From positions 992,001-1,056,000 of the forward strand of contig BRON01000015.1 of assembly GCA_024345305.1 (NCBI GenBank): a stretch of 64,000 bases of DNA. The letters run 5' to 3'. Positions 1 to 12,100 of this stretch are shown piece by piece. The position numbers and the translations under genes are program-made. Within the stretch, counting starts at the first letter, position 1. Each line of letters begins with the position of its first letter. The notes under the pieces were generated by a model, which saw nothing but the letters and a program-made list of their open reading frames with translations, had not been told where the DNA came from and made no database searches. The stretch is from Mrakia gelida. Its lineage: Eukaryota > Basidiomycota > Tremellomycetes > Cystofilobasidiales > Mrakiaceae.

Positions 1-711
1 GTCCAGGCACCCAAGGGGTGACAGGTCCTCCCATTGCCTCGACGGCGGTCACTCCAGCGAGGGTCCAGAGATCGGCGAAGGAAATCCAAGGGTGCTTCTC
101 CTTGATGGGTTGAAGGAAGTTGATGGCGTGGAAGAGACCAGCGTCTGTGGATCGAGGGAGCGAGGGAGCGAGCGTCAGAAAGGGAGAGGAAGAGGGAGTC
201 AGTAGGAGGTTCTCGAAACGAGGTCGGGTGAAGGTGGTCTCGAGGCGGACCCTCCTTTGTCTCGAGTTCGTTCTCTCTGGGGTCGACCTTCGTGCTGATC
301 TCGGCCCCGATAGGGATGAGGACGATGGAAGCGTTCGGATTCGAGGCCAACGTGAAGAGGAAAAGAAGAGGTTCGAGAGAGAAAGGGAGAGAAAGCGAGC
401 TCACTCGCCGGGTCGACTCCTTCAGCACCATGCCTCATTCCCGCTCCGTTGCTTCCTCCCGTATGTTCCACAAGCGAATAAGTTCCCGAAGCATGCCATG
501 CGAGTCGAACAAAGACAGGCCCAACTGCATCAAGTCAAAGTAAAAGCAATCGCACGAACGAGACTGGTCAGCTTGAAGGTGGAGAGGGAGGGAGAGCGGG
601 GCAGAAGAAAGGAGAGGACGAACGAGAACCATCGTCGTAGCCTGGGTGGTTGAGAATAGCTCGGATGTCCTTTCGGACGAGATCGTAAGAGCCTGGAGGT
701 GAAGGTGACAT
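1..711 (-). CDS. Class I heme peroxidase (cytochrome c peroxidase-like), 3' end outside window
   Basis: Reduces hydrogen peroxide with heme; fungal members take electrons from cytochrome c or ascorbate. Exons read on the minus strand are 711-630, 524-405 and 144-1, joined by introns 629-525 and 404-145. The second exon encodes the distal active site ([11 protein letters not shown], with catalytic Arg, Trp and His) followed by [10 protein letters not shown]. The third gives [20 protein letters not shown] and the conserved AEAMGGP-type segment ([11 protein letters not shown]). The N-terminus [16 protein letters not shown] starts directly in the catalytic domain, so no mitochondrial presequence is visible unless an upstream exon exists. 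The first donor is GTTCTC, a weak match. The proximal His and the Trp that separates CCP from ascorbate peroxidase lie beyond the left edge, so the subtype is not settled. Confidence 0.82.
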
Positions 712-1384
712 TGCTTTGAGGGTGCTGGTTGGTGGTTGGTGGGAGAGGAGAGAGAGAAGGGAAGGAGGGCTGAAAGCGAGCTCGGCTGAAGGAGCCCTTA
801 GCCGGAATCCGCTTCACATGCCTTGATAAAAATTATATACTCGATTCGGTGGACGCTGGGGTGTATGAAGAGGATGAAAAGCTTTTACAGGGTTGATGTC
901 GTAATTAAGTACCACACGACTAAGAGAAAGGGGACGGAGGTTGAGTTCACTCGTCTCGCACGACGGAGGTCGACAACGAGAGGGAAGCATGGTCTCGCCC
1001 CTGTTCCCTGAGTCTCTACTCTCGAGAAACGTCAGTACGGCGTGTGAGGTTACGCCTAGAGCTTCGTTGTTCGAGCCCATGATGTTGAGACGGTGTTTGA
1101 CCGACGAAGGGAGCTGGCGAGGTGGCACAAGACGCGTCCCATCCTCGTCTCTTTTATTCTCGTCCTCTACTCCCACCTATGCTCTCAACTCCCTATCTCC
1201 TTACGACTCGGTGCACAGCAGCAGCGAGCGTTCGGCCCCCAAACAAACAAAAAAAACGGACATGCCGCATCTGCAACGCTCCTTCGACAAACTCCTCCCC
1301 TCCTCTCCTCCTCCGTCTCCCTTCGCTCGCATTCCGTCCGGTAGTAGATTACAGCGAAGCGAGAGCGCCAAAAAGCAAGGATCC
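712..1384. other. Intergenic region between peroxidase promoter and ARL1 3' end
   Basis: About 670 bp without a supported gene. It holds the promoter of the peroxidase gene on the right of its start and the 3' flank of ARL1. Open frames on both strands exist but show no conserved motif and are serine/arginine-rich, as random frames in this CT-rich DNA are. Confidence 0.6.
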
Positions 1385-3189
1385 CTATTTGCTCGTTATG
1401 ATGTTCGAGAGCCAATCCAGTCCCTGTTCGGAAGCGAAGACGAAGACGAGAAAGAAGGACGCGAAGGAAGGTCAGCTCTCGTTCTCGAGCGTAACGTGTC
1501 CTTCCTCGAGAGATGCAGCCTCCCATCCTCCCGTGCACCCTCCACGGCAGCACAGGAGCTCTCGTCATCCCAACCTCAGAATCTACATCCCAAATCCCGA
1601 CCGTCCCTCTCCCTCCCCCGAAACACGCCCAACAACAACGGAAGCGACGAAGGAAGGGGAACGCAAACTCACCTCTTCCAAGCCCTCTCCCTTCAGCGCG
1701 CAACTCCCTCGCACACTCCATTCCCGACCCTTCTCTCCACCAGCCAGCCCCAGTCGCTCCGAGATCTCTCCTGATGGCAGGGCTCCAGGGACATCCTGAA
1801 CGAAGATGACGAAAAACGAAAGAACGAAGGAGGCGAAGGTCAGCTCGCGTCTGCGAACCACGATACCGAGCAGAGGAGCTGGTGACGCTGGAGCAACGAC
1901 GATCTCATCTCCCATGTGGAGGACAGGGATAGCCACGGATATCTCGCGCTCAGGATTGGGTATGAAGGAGGGAGGGAAGACGAACCTGCTTGTTCGCAAA
2001 GACCAACACTGGCACTCCCCTGAGCTCCTCCTCGCTCAGCATCGTCAGCAGCTCCGTTCTTGATGTTTGCAGACGAGCTGTATCCGAAGCGTCGATGACG
2101 TAGATGATAGCCTGATGTAGAGTGTACGACGAAAAAGAGAGACGGCGTCAGTTTTGAGGCGTCGAGGGGTAAGAGGAGAAGGGAGGGAGAGATGAGCTCG
2201 AGCGAAAGGGGACAAGGAGAAGAACAAGGACGAACCTGAGTGTTGGCGTAATAGCAGCGCCAGTATGGACTGTGGGAGCCGAAAGAGAGGGGTCGAGAGT
2301 TAGCTTAGGAACGAGTTGATGAGCTCGCGAAAGGGGTGTACGAACCGAATACTCGATTGACCTTGAGGAGGAGGAGAAGGAGGAGGTGAAGGAAGGAGGT
2401 CGGTCAACTTGAGCTCGTTCTCTCTCGAAGCTTCAAACGAGACAACGGAGAACTGGACTGACCTCCAAGATCCCAAACCTGGAACTTTATGTTCTTGTAC
2501 TGCACTGTCTCTACGTTGAATCCGATCGCTGTAGAAGGGCAGAGAGAGGTCGGTCAGCACCGAGGTCGAGGAGGACGAAGTCGAGCTGGCAGTCGACTTA
2601 CTCGGTATCGTCGATACTACTTCACCAATCTGAGGAGTTCGGAATGACAGGGATTCGGTCAGCGTGAGAACGAGCTCAGGAAGGTCAAGGAAAGGTGGTG
2701 GGGAAGCAGAAGGGGGAGGGAGGGAAAGGGAAGGGGCCGAGTTGAGCTACGATGAATGAGCTCGACGGGGGTCTGTCGAGCTGAAGGTCGCGTTCTGGGG
2801 ATATGTCGACGGTGTCTCCATCCCTGGAAACCTCGAAGACCTCCAGGAAGGCTATGGGAGCCTCTGGGAGCGTTCTCGTTCTCGCTGCTGGACTCCAAAC
2901 TCAACTGGGTCCAGCCCCTCTCCTCCTTCTCACTCGTCGTTCTAGCTCTTATGGACTGACCTGTAGACGGAAGAGAATCGTCGTTTTTCCTGCCGAATCG
3001 AGTCCAACCATCAGAATGCGGACCTGAGGAAGAGAAAGAGCGAAGGCAGAGGAAAGAGGCGGTTGAGTCAGCTTGGGTCCAAGGGAGGAGGAGGAGTCGA
3101 AGGGAATCGAGAGAGCTGACCTCCTTGTCCTTTGCCCACCAAGCCAGACCAGATAAGGAGGAGAACAGAGAAGAGACGGTGAGACCCAT
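1385..3189 (-). CDS. ARL1: ADP-ribosylation factor-like GTPase ARL1, nine exons
   Basis: Small Golgi GTPase that recruits GRIP-domain tethers to the trans-Golgi. Exons (minus strand): 3189-3121, 3023-2961, 2629-2602, 2528-2463, 2361-2346, 2269-2236, 2111-1986, 1795-1673, 1423-1385, totalling 564 nt and 187 residues, the usual ARL1 length. The start MGLTVSS has Gly2 for N-myristoylation. G1 is GLDSAGKTT, switch I contains [15 protein letters not shown]3 is WDLGGQ, G4 is NKQD, and G5 is [28 protein letters not shown] is the ARL1-specific form and not ARF. The C-terminus is [12 protein letters not shown]. One exon is only 16 nt and splits SSIR. The gene is divergent from PMP3 with 187 bp between the starts. 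Confidence 0.94.
2346..2361 (-). other. ARL1: 16-nt microexon of ARL1
   Basis: This exon supplies the codons between WDLGG and RPYWR of ARL1. It is bounded by an AG acceptor and a GTTCGT donor. Without it the switch II segment loses four residues and the frame breaks. Confidence 0.85.
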
Positions 3190-3376
3190 GACGAGGAGAA
3201 GAGTGAAGTGGGTGTCGAAGAAGGAGAAAGTTGGGTTGAGAGGAGGAGGAGGGAGTTAGAGAGCCGGGGAGGGACAAGGCGAATCAACCGTCCCCTTGGT
3301 CCGTGAAGTCGCAGCAGTCTCTCACCTGCAACAGCCATCATCTATACAAACTCGAAGTCACCTTCTCCCGTCTATC

Positions 3377-4116
3377 ATGCCCTCCCAACCTCCCTCTTCA
3401 AACTACAACGTTCTCCTCTACTTCGTGCGTTCTCTTTCGTTGTTCCAAACTTCGCGAGCTCATGGAGCTGACCATCTTCCCTCCCTCCTCCGCCTTCCTC
3501 TCCCTCGTTCCTTCCCCGACCCATCTGTTTCTTCTTCCAGATCGCCATGTAAGTCCTATCTCCATCGTTCAGCCCGTCGCTTGTCCCTTTTTCTACTAGC
3601 CCTTCTCCTTCCCCAACCTTCCAACTCCACTCGCTCGGCTCTCGCACCCCCTCTTCTCCTCCCCTCAGGGAGCTGACCTCTTCCTCTCCGATATCCCTCC
3701 CTCCTCAGCGTCCTCCCACCTCTCCCCGTCTTCCTCAAGGTAGGAGTCCTCGCAGATTTCTGGATCAACATCTGTCTCTCGATTTTAGGCTGGATGTGAG
3801 TCGAATCGTCGCCTCGCTCGTGCTTTGCCCTCCGCTCCCCTCTCCACCTCCTCTCCCTCCCTTACGTACCTCCTCAAAGCTGACTTCGTCCTTTTGCGCA
3901 CCTTCTCCTTCTCTTCCCTTCTGCCAGTCCAGGAGTCATCCACGCCGTGCGTTCGATCCCCTCCCTCTCCTCCCCTCCATGCACTCGCTTCGACCTTGGT
4001 TCCACGGTTCTGTCTCGTCTCGTCGACCGCTGAACTGACCTCTTCGCGTGCTCTTTCTTTGCTTTGAACTACAGTGGTGGGTCATCTCGAAGTCGGAGCG
4101 ACGGGTCAGAGTCTAA
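3377..4116 (+). CDS. PMP3: Plasma membrane proteolipid 3 (Pmp3/UPF0057 family)
   Basis: Very small hydrophobic protein that helps set plasma-membrane potential and cation sensitivity. Exons: 3377-3424, 3541-3548, 3709-3795, 3928-3946, 4075-4116, which sum to 204 nt and 67 residues. The family hallmarks are present: LLYFIAI, LPPLPVFLK, ADFWINICLSILGW and IPGVIHAWWVI, giving two membrane segments. The second exon is 8 nt and the fourth is 19 nt. The C-terminus ends in a basic tail, SKSERRVRV. In this protein the usual Gly-Cys after the first helix is replaced by VGVLADF. Divergent from ARL1. Confidence 0.92.
3541..3548 (+). other. PMP3: 8-nt microexon of PMP3
   Basis: The exon encodes IA and part of the next codon between LLYF and VLPP. 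It lies between a CCAG acceptor ending at 3540 and a GTAAGT donor starting at 3549. Omitting it would shift the frame of the rest of the protein. Confidence 0.85.
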
Positions 4117-5702
4117 GATGGAGAAATCTCGCAACGGCGACGTCCACTTGACTCAACTTCTTCGCGTTCGGATTACGATCCCCATCTCTGTTTCCCTTCA
4201 CGAACACACGTCTACGCTACCATCTTCTTACCGCTCATCTTTCGGATTGGATGCGTCTCTTTCCTTGCGTGTAGTGCTTGCTTTGGCGGGAAAGGAGAAG
4301 GCGGCCTCGAGTTCGACTTCGACGAGTACTGTACGGCGACGCGTCGAGAGTGATGGTATCGATGAACGCGGAGAATCTCGAGGTTTTTACTCTCTGCGCC
4401 GATGCTCACTGGCCCAAAACTACTAGAGGAGTGCCTTGTGCCTAAGCGAGCAGGAAAGCGCGAGACTGAAGGGAAAGGAGCAGAAGATGATAGCGAGACG
4501 CGCGCGTCGACGTTTACCTGTTCGTGGTGCAGGACTGAGGTCGGCGAGGCGATGTGGAGTTGTGACGTCTCCTGTAGGCATCGAAATATGGGATGCGTGG
4601 TCCTGGGGTTGGAGTGGAGAGCAAGTTGGGAGAGAAACAAAGAAGCTCGTGCTCGGGACGCGTCGTTCGCAAACCAAAACGAGAGACTCGCCATCTCTTC
4701 GGTTCGAACTGGAACGTCGACTCACACGAAAGTTTTGTGACATCACGTGCGAGTATACCTCCACCAGATAATTTCAAGGGATGCTTGCGCCCCAACGAAC
4801 CCAACCTAGCGTTCAACAAGCGCAAAGCAAAGGGCATTTCGCGTATGAGTTTGGTGCACCTTCAGCTTCAGAGCCCTAACGGAACCCAACGGACTATAGT
4901 GTGGGGATCCGAGGCGCGACTTGAATCGATGAACAACCAAACTTTCTTGCTTCTTGATTCTTGACGTCTAGTTGTTCTCACAGTCATCCTCACATCAACT
5001 CGTTCGGGTCAAACGGACTGCGTTGGGAGGGCTGGAAGTTTGTGGACCTTACAAGCTGGAAAGAAACTCTGGTCGAGGAGTGTTCGACTCTGTGGCTCGC
5101 GAGAGAGGGAGAGAGGAAAGAGGAAGAGGAGAGGAATTGAGTTGCTTCGACGCGTAGAGACTGAGAGTCGACGTCTCGCGAGTTGAACATACGCAGCGCT
5201 TGTTCATCTCAAATCAGAGACCGGAGCTCATCAGAGTATGACGACCTGATGGAGGGCGAAAGCGAGTTCCAGAGGAAAGCTCTCGTACGAGCCTGAGTAC
5301 AGATCCAGACGACGCGCGCGTCGACAGATCAGGATTTAGTTCTCACTGACGAAGCCAGCTTTTCCACCGATAGCCCCTCTTCGTGCATTTTGTCTTACTT
5401 CACTGACCACCGCCTCGCAGAGCCCATCCGAGCAAGAGAAAGAAGAGAGAGAACCGACTCGACTTCAAGTTCGTCGCGTCGTGCGCAGAGAAGTTTCAGA
5501 TCCAGGTCGTTTTGACCACAACAACATCGCAGCGAACCAAAAGCAGCGTCTGTCGAGCAATCCCTCTCAGATCGACAGCGAAAGTTTTCTTCTTGAAAGC
5601 CAACGAACTCGAACCGGACCAATCCGTCGGCTGCCCACGCGAGCTCGATTTCAAGTCGTCCTCCTCTCCTCCTACCCAGAACTTCCTCCTTCTCCCCTAC
5701 CT
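4117..5702. other. Long intergenic region with one dispersed repeat copy
   Basis: About 1.6 kb between PMP3 and the Xaa-Pro peptidase. Position 4873-5070 is a diverged copy of the five-copy dispersed repeat. GACGCGTC-type palindromes occur near 4337, 5148 and 5315. No reading frame here shows a family motif. The last 300 bp is CT-rich and is probably the promoter and leader of the next gene. Confidence 0.6.
4873..5070 (+). repeat. Dispersed repeat core, copy 1 of 5 (most diverged)
   Basis: Shares with the copies near 17.6, 31.4, 41.8 and 54.2 kb the order CCCTAACGGAACYCAACGGA, GGATCCGAGGC, GACTTGAATCGATGAACAAC, a TTGATTCTTG block, GTCTAGYTGTTCTCACA, and CGTTCGGGTYAAACGGACTGCGTTGGGAGGG. Orientation matches the 31.4 kb copy. 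Confidence 0.8.
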
Positions 5703-8515
5703 ATGTCTATCCCAGCAAAGTACCCAGGTGAGTCCATCATCTCAGCCCCTCCTCTGTCTCATAACTGAGCTCACTCTCCTCTCCCGGTGGTTCCATCGCA
5801 GCTCTCGTTCGTGAGTGACACTCTCTCGCTCCTTCCCCCTGCTCCTCCTCTCCTCGGTGCGAGCTCGTCGACCCATCTGACCACTCTTTTCCTCCTTCTC
5901 TCCCTTTCCCTCCTTCAGACACTCAGAAGGTTGTCGAGGAGCTTTCCAAGACTCTCCCTTCTGGAGCTCATACGCTCTTGGTGATCTCTCACGAGACTCC
6001 CTTCCGAAACGACACAGAGTGAGTGAGCTCGACGATTCCAACTCCTTCCTTCCGCCCTCGCTCTCGTCGTCGTCCATGTCCTTCTGCCCGGATCTCCAAG
6101 AGCACTACTGGACGACGTCCACAATTCCAAGAGCTGGCCCTTCCCATGCTGTCAGCGTCCCAGAGCGATCGCAGTAGAGAAGCAGAGAAGCGAACCGAGC
6201 TGACCTTCGTTCCTCCCTCCCTTGCCTTCGTTGTTCTACTTCTCCTTCAGCCGAGAGATGCCCCACCGACAGGAAAGCAACTTCTTCTACCTCACAGGAT
6301 GCGACATCCCTGGATCAGCCCTAGTCGTCGAGTTCACTCTTCCTCTCGTCGCTTCCTCAAACGGAACCGAGTCCTTCAAGCACACCCTGTTCGTCCTTCG
6401 GCTCCCTTCGTTTCCCTCGCTCGTGCTCGTCTTCTCTCGTTCTGCTGCGATCTCGACTGACCCTCGACTCGCCTCCTTCCCACAGGTACATCCCCGACTC
6501 TGATCCCGAGTCCATCATGTGGTCGATTCCTCCTCCTTCCATCCCAGAAGTCATCTCCTCCCTTCAAACCCAAGCCGTGCTTCACCTCCCTCTTCCCTCC
6601 TCCCTCGCAACCTCTTCCAACTCGACTCTTCACACCCTCCCTCCCACACCTCTCTTCCCGACCCTCCCCATCAGTATTCTCTCAGCCTCAACTCCTCCTA
6701 CCTCGACCTTCCTCCTTCCAGCAATCCATCTCGCTCGACTCATCAAGGACTCGTTCGAGGTCGCCTTGATGGAGAAGGCCGTCGCGGTGACTTCCAACGC
6801 TCACGAGGTCGTCATGAGGGAACTGGGAAAGTTTGCTGGTGGGAAGGGGGTCGCTGGGAACGGTGGAAGGGCTGGGGAAGCGAGGGATGGGGGTCTTGGG
6901 TTGAAGGAATGGGAGATCGAGGGAGAGGGAGACGCGGAGGCTGTTTTCGTCGCTGTTTGTCGACGAGGAGGAAGCAAGCATCTCGCTTACATGCCTATCA
7001 TCGCTTCCGGGATGAGAGCGGCAACTCTTCACTACATCTGCAACGTGAGTCGTCTTCTTCTCAACCCGCGTTCGAGGTCGTCTTCGACGTCGTAGCGTCC
7101 GACCTCTTTTCGTTCCTCTCCTTCTTCATCCGTCTCTTGAGCTACACCTAACTCTCTCGTCTTTCTCTATACTCCTTTTACCCAATCTCAGCACTCTCCC
7201 TTCACCCCCACCGGCTCAGGAGCCCTCCCAACAACTCTCACCTCCTCCGCTTTTACCGCTGCTCTCCCTTCGAACGGCCACACCACCCACGATCACGACC
7301 ACACCGACGCTACCGCCGATCACACCCACTCGGACGCTCTCGACCTCACCTCTCTCAAGTCCGACTGGAAGCCTCAGGTCCTCCTCATCGACGCGGGAGC
7401 CGAATACAGCTGCTACGGCGCGGACGTGACTCGAACGATGCCTGTTGGGAACGGAGGGAAGTTCACTAAGGAGGCTGGGGAGATCTACGATCTGGTGCTG
7501 AAGATGCAGAAAGTCAGTTCCTCTCGCACGCTCGCACCTCTTTTCTCTTCCTCCATTGAAGTCTTCAAGCGAACCGGATATGAGGCGCGTCGAGCTGACC
7601 TTCCCTTCTTCCTTCTCCCTCCCCTTCCTTCTCCAGGAAACCGAAGCGTTCTGTGCGCCTGGAGTTCACTGGGACGACGTGCATCTTCTGGCTCACCGGA
7701 TTCTGGTGAAAGGGTTGTTGGATCTTGGGATCTTGATCGGAGAAGAGGAGGAGGTGCTGAGGAGCGGAGTTGGAGCTGCTTTCTACCCTCATGGACTCGG
7801 TGAGTTCCTGCGATCTCCTGTGGAAACACGAGTTTCAAAGCGTCGTTTGAGCGATAATGATCCGAAACTCGACTGACTCGCTCCCATCCTCGTCGCTTCG
7901 TTTCGTTCCCTTCGCAGGTCATTCCCTCGGACTCGACGTTCACGTTCGTTCTTCTTTCTTTCGTCCCTGTCTCCCCCATCCCTCAAACGCCTCATCTGAC
8001 CATTCGTCCTTTTGCTCGTAATCTTATGTCACAGGACGTACCCTCCGCCTCCAAGCCCTCCAAGAACAACACCATCCCCTCCGCGTCCCTCAAGGAGAAC
8101 CCAGAGTTCTACGCTTACCTTCGACTTCGACTTCCTCTCGCTGTTGGGATGATCGTCGTAAGTCTAATACCTACTACCTTCTTACCTCACCCATCACCTT
8201 TTCCTCCCCCGAGGACCTCCTCGTTCTCTCAATATCAAAGTCTCGACGCGTCGTCGAAACGAAAGCTGACCTCTCTCTTCCTTCGTTTCGTCCTTTGATC
8301 AGACCATCGAGCCAGGATGCTACTTCTCCCCTCACCTCCTCGCACCCGTCCGATCTTCGCCCTTCATCGATCACGAGGTTTTGAAGCGATACGAATCCGT
8401 GGGAGGTGTGAGGATCGAGGACGTGGTGGTTGTTGAGGAGGGAGGAGTGAGGAACTTGACTCCCGCTGTGAGGGAGAGGGAGGACGTGGAGAGGCTCTGT
8501 TCGGGTGCTTGGTAG
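5703..8515 (+). CDS. Xaa-Pro dipeptidase / aminopeptidase P family (M24B) metallopeptidase
   Basis: Cleaves dipeptides or peptides at bonds next to proline using a dinuclear Mn centre. Exons: 5703-5727, 5802-5810, 5919-6018, 6251-6388, 6486-7044, 7192-7512, 7637-7799, 7918-7943, 8035-8157, 8303-8515, giving 558 residues. The N-terminal aminopeptidase-P domain shows [11 protein letters not shown]. The C-terminal pita-bread fold shows the five metal ligands: Asp in LLIDAGAEY, Asp in GADVTRT, His in [14 protein letters not shown], Glu in TIEPGCYF, and Glu in GGVRIED. The match is closest to eukaryotic prolidase. A His/Asp-rich insertion ([19 protein letters not shown]) precedes the first ligand. 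Exon 2 is only 9 nt. No targeting signal is visible, so a cytosolic location is likely. Confidence 0.9.
5802..5810 (+). other. 9-nt microexon of the Xaa-Pro peptidase gene
   Basis: CTCTCGTTC lies between a CGCAG acceptor and a GTGAGT donor. It supplies ALV/H between MSIPAKYP and TQKVVEEL. Skipping it would keep the frame but delete three residues, so its use is supported by splice signals and not by necessity. Confidence 0.65.
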
Positions 8516-9121
8516 GTAGAATAGATTAGGTACGAATCAGGGACGCGGATGAGGATGACGGTTGAAGAGCTCAGGGAACACTGGTGTTGGAGAGAGTTCG
8601 AAAGAGAAGGCGACGCGTCGTCGTTGTGAGGGAAAGGAAGAAGCAGATTTGCGCGGTTCGAAGGTTGGCTCGGATCTAAAGAATCGATATGGGTGAAACG
8701 GTATTTCTTGGCAAGTAAGAGGTCTGTAGTACGTTCGTATTCAGACGCTAATTAGCGAAAGAGCAGAAGGAGAAGGACGAAGAAGTTGAGCTCGACACTC
8801 CCTTCTCGGAACCGCCAAACCTCGTCCTTTTTCGTGCAGATTTTTACGCCATCTTTCAGATCGCACTCATACGACCACCCTCGCCCCTTTTTGTTCCCTT
8901 TTCTCGAGCTCTTTGATCCAATCGCTTCTCGCACGTTGAGTTCAGAGCGCACAGTCAAGGGCGAATCCAACCCCCCAACTTCGAAATCTGCGTTCTCCTC
9001 TTCTCACCTCCCACCCTCCCTCCCTTCCTTCTCCCTCCTCTCCTCCGCTCCCTCTCCCCTCTCCCTCCCTCTCCTCTCTCTCCCCTCCTCCCTCCTCCTC
9101 CCTCCCCTCTACCTCTCGACG
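8516..9121 (+). promoter_or_regulatory. eEF3 upstream region with long pyrimidine-rich leader
   Basis: About 600 bp between the peptidase stop and the eEF3 start. Position 8996-9118 is almost pure C and T on the plus strand and ends at the ATG. Such tracts mark strongly expressed genes in many fungi. A GACGCGTCG palindrome lies near 8608. No separate gene is seen. Confidence 0.6.
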
Positions 9122-12100
9122 ATGTCCGACTCCCCTGTCGCCGACAAGCTCGCCGCTCTCGCTAAGGCGAAGGACGGAGTGCAGGCCAAAGGACTCTCTG
9201 ACGAGCTCGCCCTCGCCGTCAAGCGATCCTCCATCACCACCCTCTCCTCCAACGGAGTCCTCGACACTCTCGAGCAGTGGGCTACCTCCAAGGTCGCCGT
9301 CGAGCGAGAGATCGCTCCCGTTGCTCTCGGACGACTCATCGTCAACCTGGGTGCTGGATCCGAGCCCGTCTTCATCCCCCTCCTCCCGGCGTTGTTCAAC
9401 CTGCTCAACGACAAGACCCAGGCGGTCAGGTCTTCAGCTCAGTCTGCCATCAACTCGTTCATCAAGATCTGCCCTCCCGAGGCTACCAGGCAGGTCATGG
9501 CAGCCTTCAGGACCGCTCTCGAGAACCCCAAGGGATGGAGAGGTCAGATCGGTGCCCTCAAGGCCATGGAGGGTTTGATCAAGGAGAACTCCATCGAGCA
9601 CGTCGCTCTCGAGCTCGGAGCTACCATCCCTCTCGTCGAGCACGCTATGCACGACACCAAGGCTGAGGTCAGTCCTCCTCCCTTCCCTTCCTTTTGAGCT
9701 CGCCGCGCGCGCGCGTTTTCAGCCCAAATTTGACGCTGACCTTTCTTCCTTCCTTCCTTTCTTCCTTCCTCCTTTCCCTTCTTCTCTTTGCTTCCTCCAC
9801 TCTCAGGTCGCTACCGCCGCCAAGAAGACCGCTCGAGCTCTCACTGGATGCCTCTACAACCCGGATCTCAAGCCTCACCTCGACGCTCTCGTCGAAGCCA
9901 TGGCCTCCCCTTCGGCCGTCCCCGCCACGATCAAGGCTCTCTCCTCCACCACCTTCGTCTCCGAGGTCACCGCCCCCGTCCTCGCCGTCATGGTCCCCCT
10001 CCTCATCCGAGCCCTCAAGGAGCGATCCACCGACACCACTCGAATGACCTGTATCGTCGTCGCCAACTTGGTCAAGCTCGTTCGAGACCCCGACGTCGCT
10101 GCTACCTACCTCGGAGTCCTCGTCCCTGGAGTCACCAACGTCGCTACTGGAGCTGCCTTCCCTGAGGTGAGCTCTTGATCCCTACTTGTTTCTTTTTGTG
10201 GCGTTGGGTTCAACGGAGAGGTCGACGCTGGGCTTGTCGAGGAGGAGGACGATTTCGCTGACTCGCGTTCCTCTCATCCTCTTCCACCCCTTCTCAGGTT
10301 CGAGCCTTCGCTGCTACCGCCCAGGAAGTCCTCAAGACCTCCGGAGCTTCCGCTACCACCGTTCCTCCCGCTCCCCGAGACGTCGTCGCTTCCACCATCT
10401 CGGCTCTCAACCTCCTCCTCCCCGTCCTCCCCGTCGCCAACCTCCCCACCTCCATCACCGTCCTTCCCCTCGTCAAGAGCATGCCCAACGAGCCCATCAC
10501 CGCTGCCATCCTCGAGTACGTCGGAGGAATCATCGGAGATCTCGCCGACGAGAGGAACTTCAGCACCGAGATCTGGGAGACTCGAGCCCTCGGACCTTAC
10601 CTTCGATACGTTACTGGATCCAAGGAGGACGGAAAGGACGCTGCAACCCGAGCTTTGGGTGTCTTCATCGACGCTGACAAGGTTCGTTAGACTTCTCTTC
10701 CCCTTTTCCACGTTGTTTGAACCTCAAAAGCTGACCTTCGACGCGTTATCCTTTGACAGCAACGATTCGCTCCCGACGAGGTCGACGACGGATCCGAGGG
10801 AGAGCTTCTCTGCAACATCATGTTCTCGCTCGCCTATGGAGGTCTCCTTCTCCTCAACCACACCAAGCTCAGACTTCACCGAGGTCACCGATACGGTATC
10901 TGTGCTGGAAATGGACAGGGAAAGTCTACTCTCATGAAGGCTATTCGAGACGGCAAGGTTCGTTTTCCCTCGCCTCTCGTTTTTGTTTCGCTCTCTTCGA
11001 GCTCGACGCTGACGATTCGTCTTTCTCTGTTCTTTGCTCGTCTAGGTCGAGGGATTCCCTCCCCAGTCTGAGCTCCGAACCATCATGGTTGAGCACGCTC
11101 TTCAGGGAGAGGACACCGGATCGTCCATCATCGACTTCATCGCTTCCGGTTCGTTCCTTGATCCCTTTTTGTCTCCTTCGCCTCGTTTCCCAACTCTCGA
11201 AGCTGACCGTTCCTTCTTTCGTGATATCTCTCAGACGTCAACCTCAAGCACACCGACCGAGAGAAGATCGCCTTCACTCTCCGTGACGTTGGATTCACCG
11301 ACGAGAAGCAGGCCGATCCCGTCGGATCGCTCTCTGGAGGATGGAAGATGAAGCTCGAGCTTGCCCGAGCCATGTTGATCGGAGCCGATATCCTTCTTCT
11401 CGATGAGCCTACCAACCATTTGGGTGCGTCTCTCTTCGTTTCTTGCTTCGTTCTTGTTCTCGTCGAGCGAGTTCGCTGACCTCGTTTCCTTTTCGTCTCG
11501 TCTTACAGATGTTGGATCCGTCGCTTGGCTCGAGAGGTACCTCGTCTCCCAGACTCAGATCACCTGCCTCATCGTCTCGCACGACTCTGGATTCCTCGAC
11601 AACGTCTGCACTGATATCGTACGTTCTCTTCGCATCTCGAGTCTCGACCTTCGACGAACTATCCAAGCTGACCTTCCTTGCCTTTCCCTTGTTCTCAGAT
11701 CCACTACGAGACCAAGAAGCTCGCTTACTACAAGGGAAACCTTTCCAAGTTCGTCGAGAAGAAGCCCGAGGCCAAGTCTTACTACACCCTCGCCGCCACC
11801 TCCATCAAGTGAGTCCCGTTTCATCTTCGTCGCATACCCTCTTTCTTCCGACCCCTCGCTGACTTCTCGCCTCCTTTCCTCTCTTCTCAGGTTCACCTTC
11901 CCTCCTCCCGGATCCCTCATGGGAGTTCGATCCAACACCCGAGCCATCATGAAGCTCTCCCACTGCACCTTCACCTACCCCGGAGCCTCCAAGCCCTCGC
12001 TCTACGATGTCTCGTGCGCTCTTACCCTCTCGTCCCGAGTCGGTATCCTCGGACCCAACGGAGCCGGAAAGTCGACCCTCATCAAGCTCCTCACTGTACG

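Noticed and set aside
941..1774. Long plus-strand reading frame of 277 codons
   Set aside because: It runs antisense to ARL1 exons and introns, is Ser/Pro/Arg-rich and has no conserved motif.
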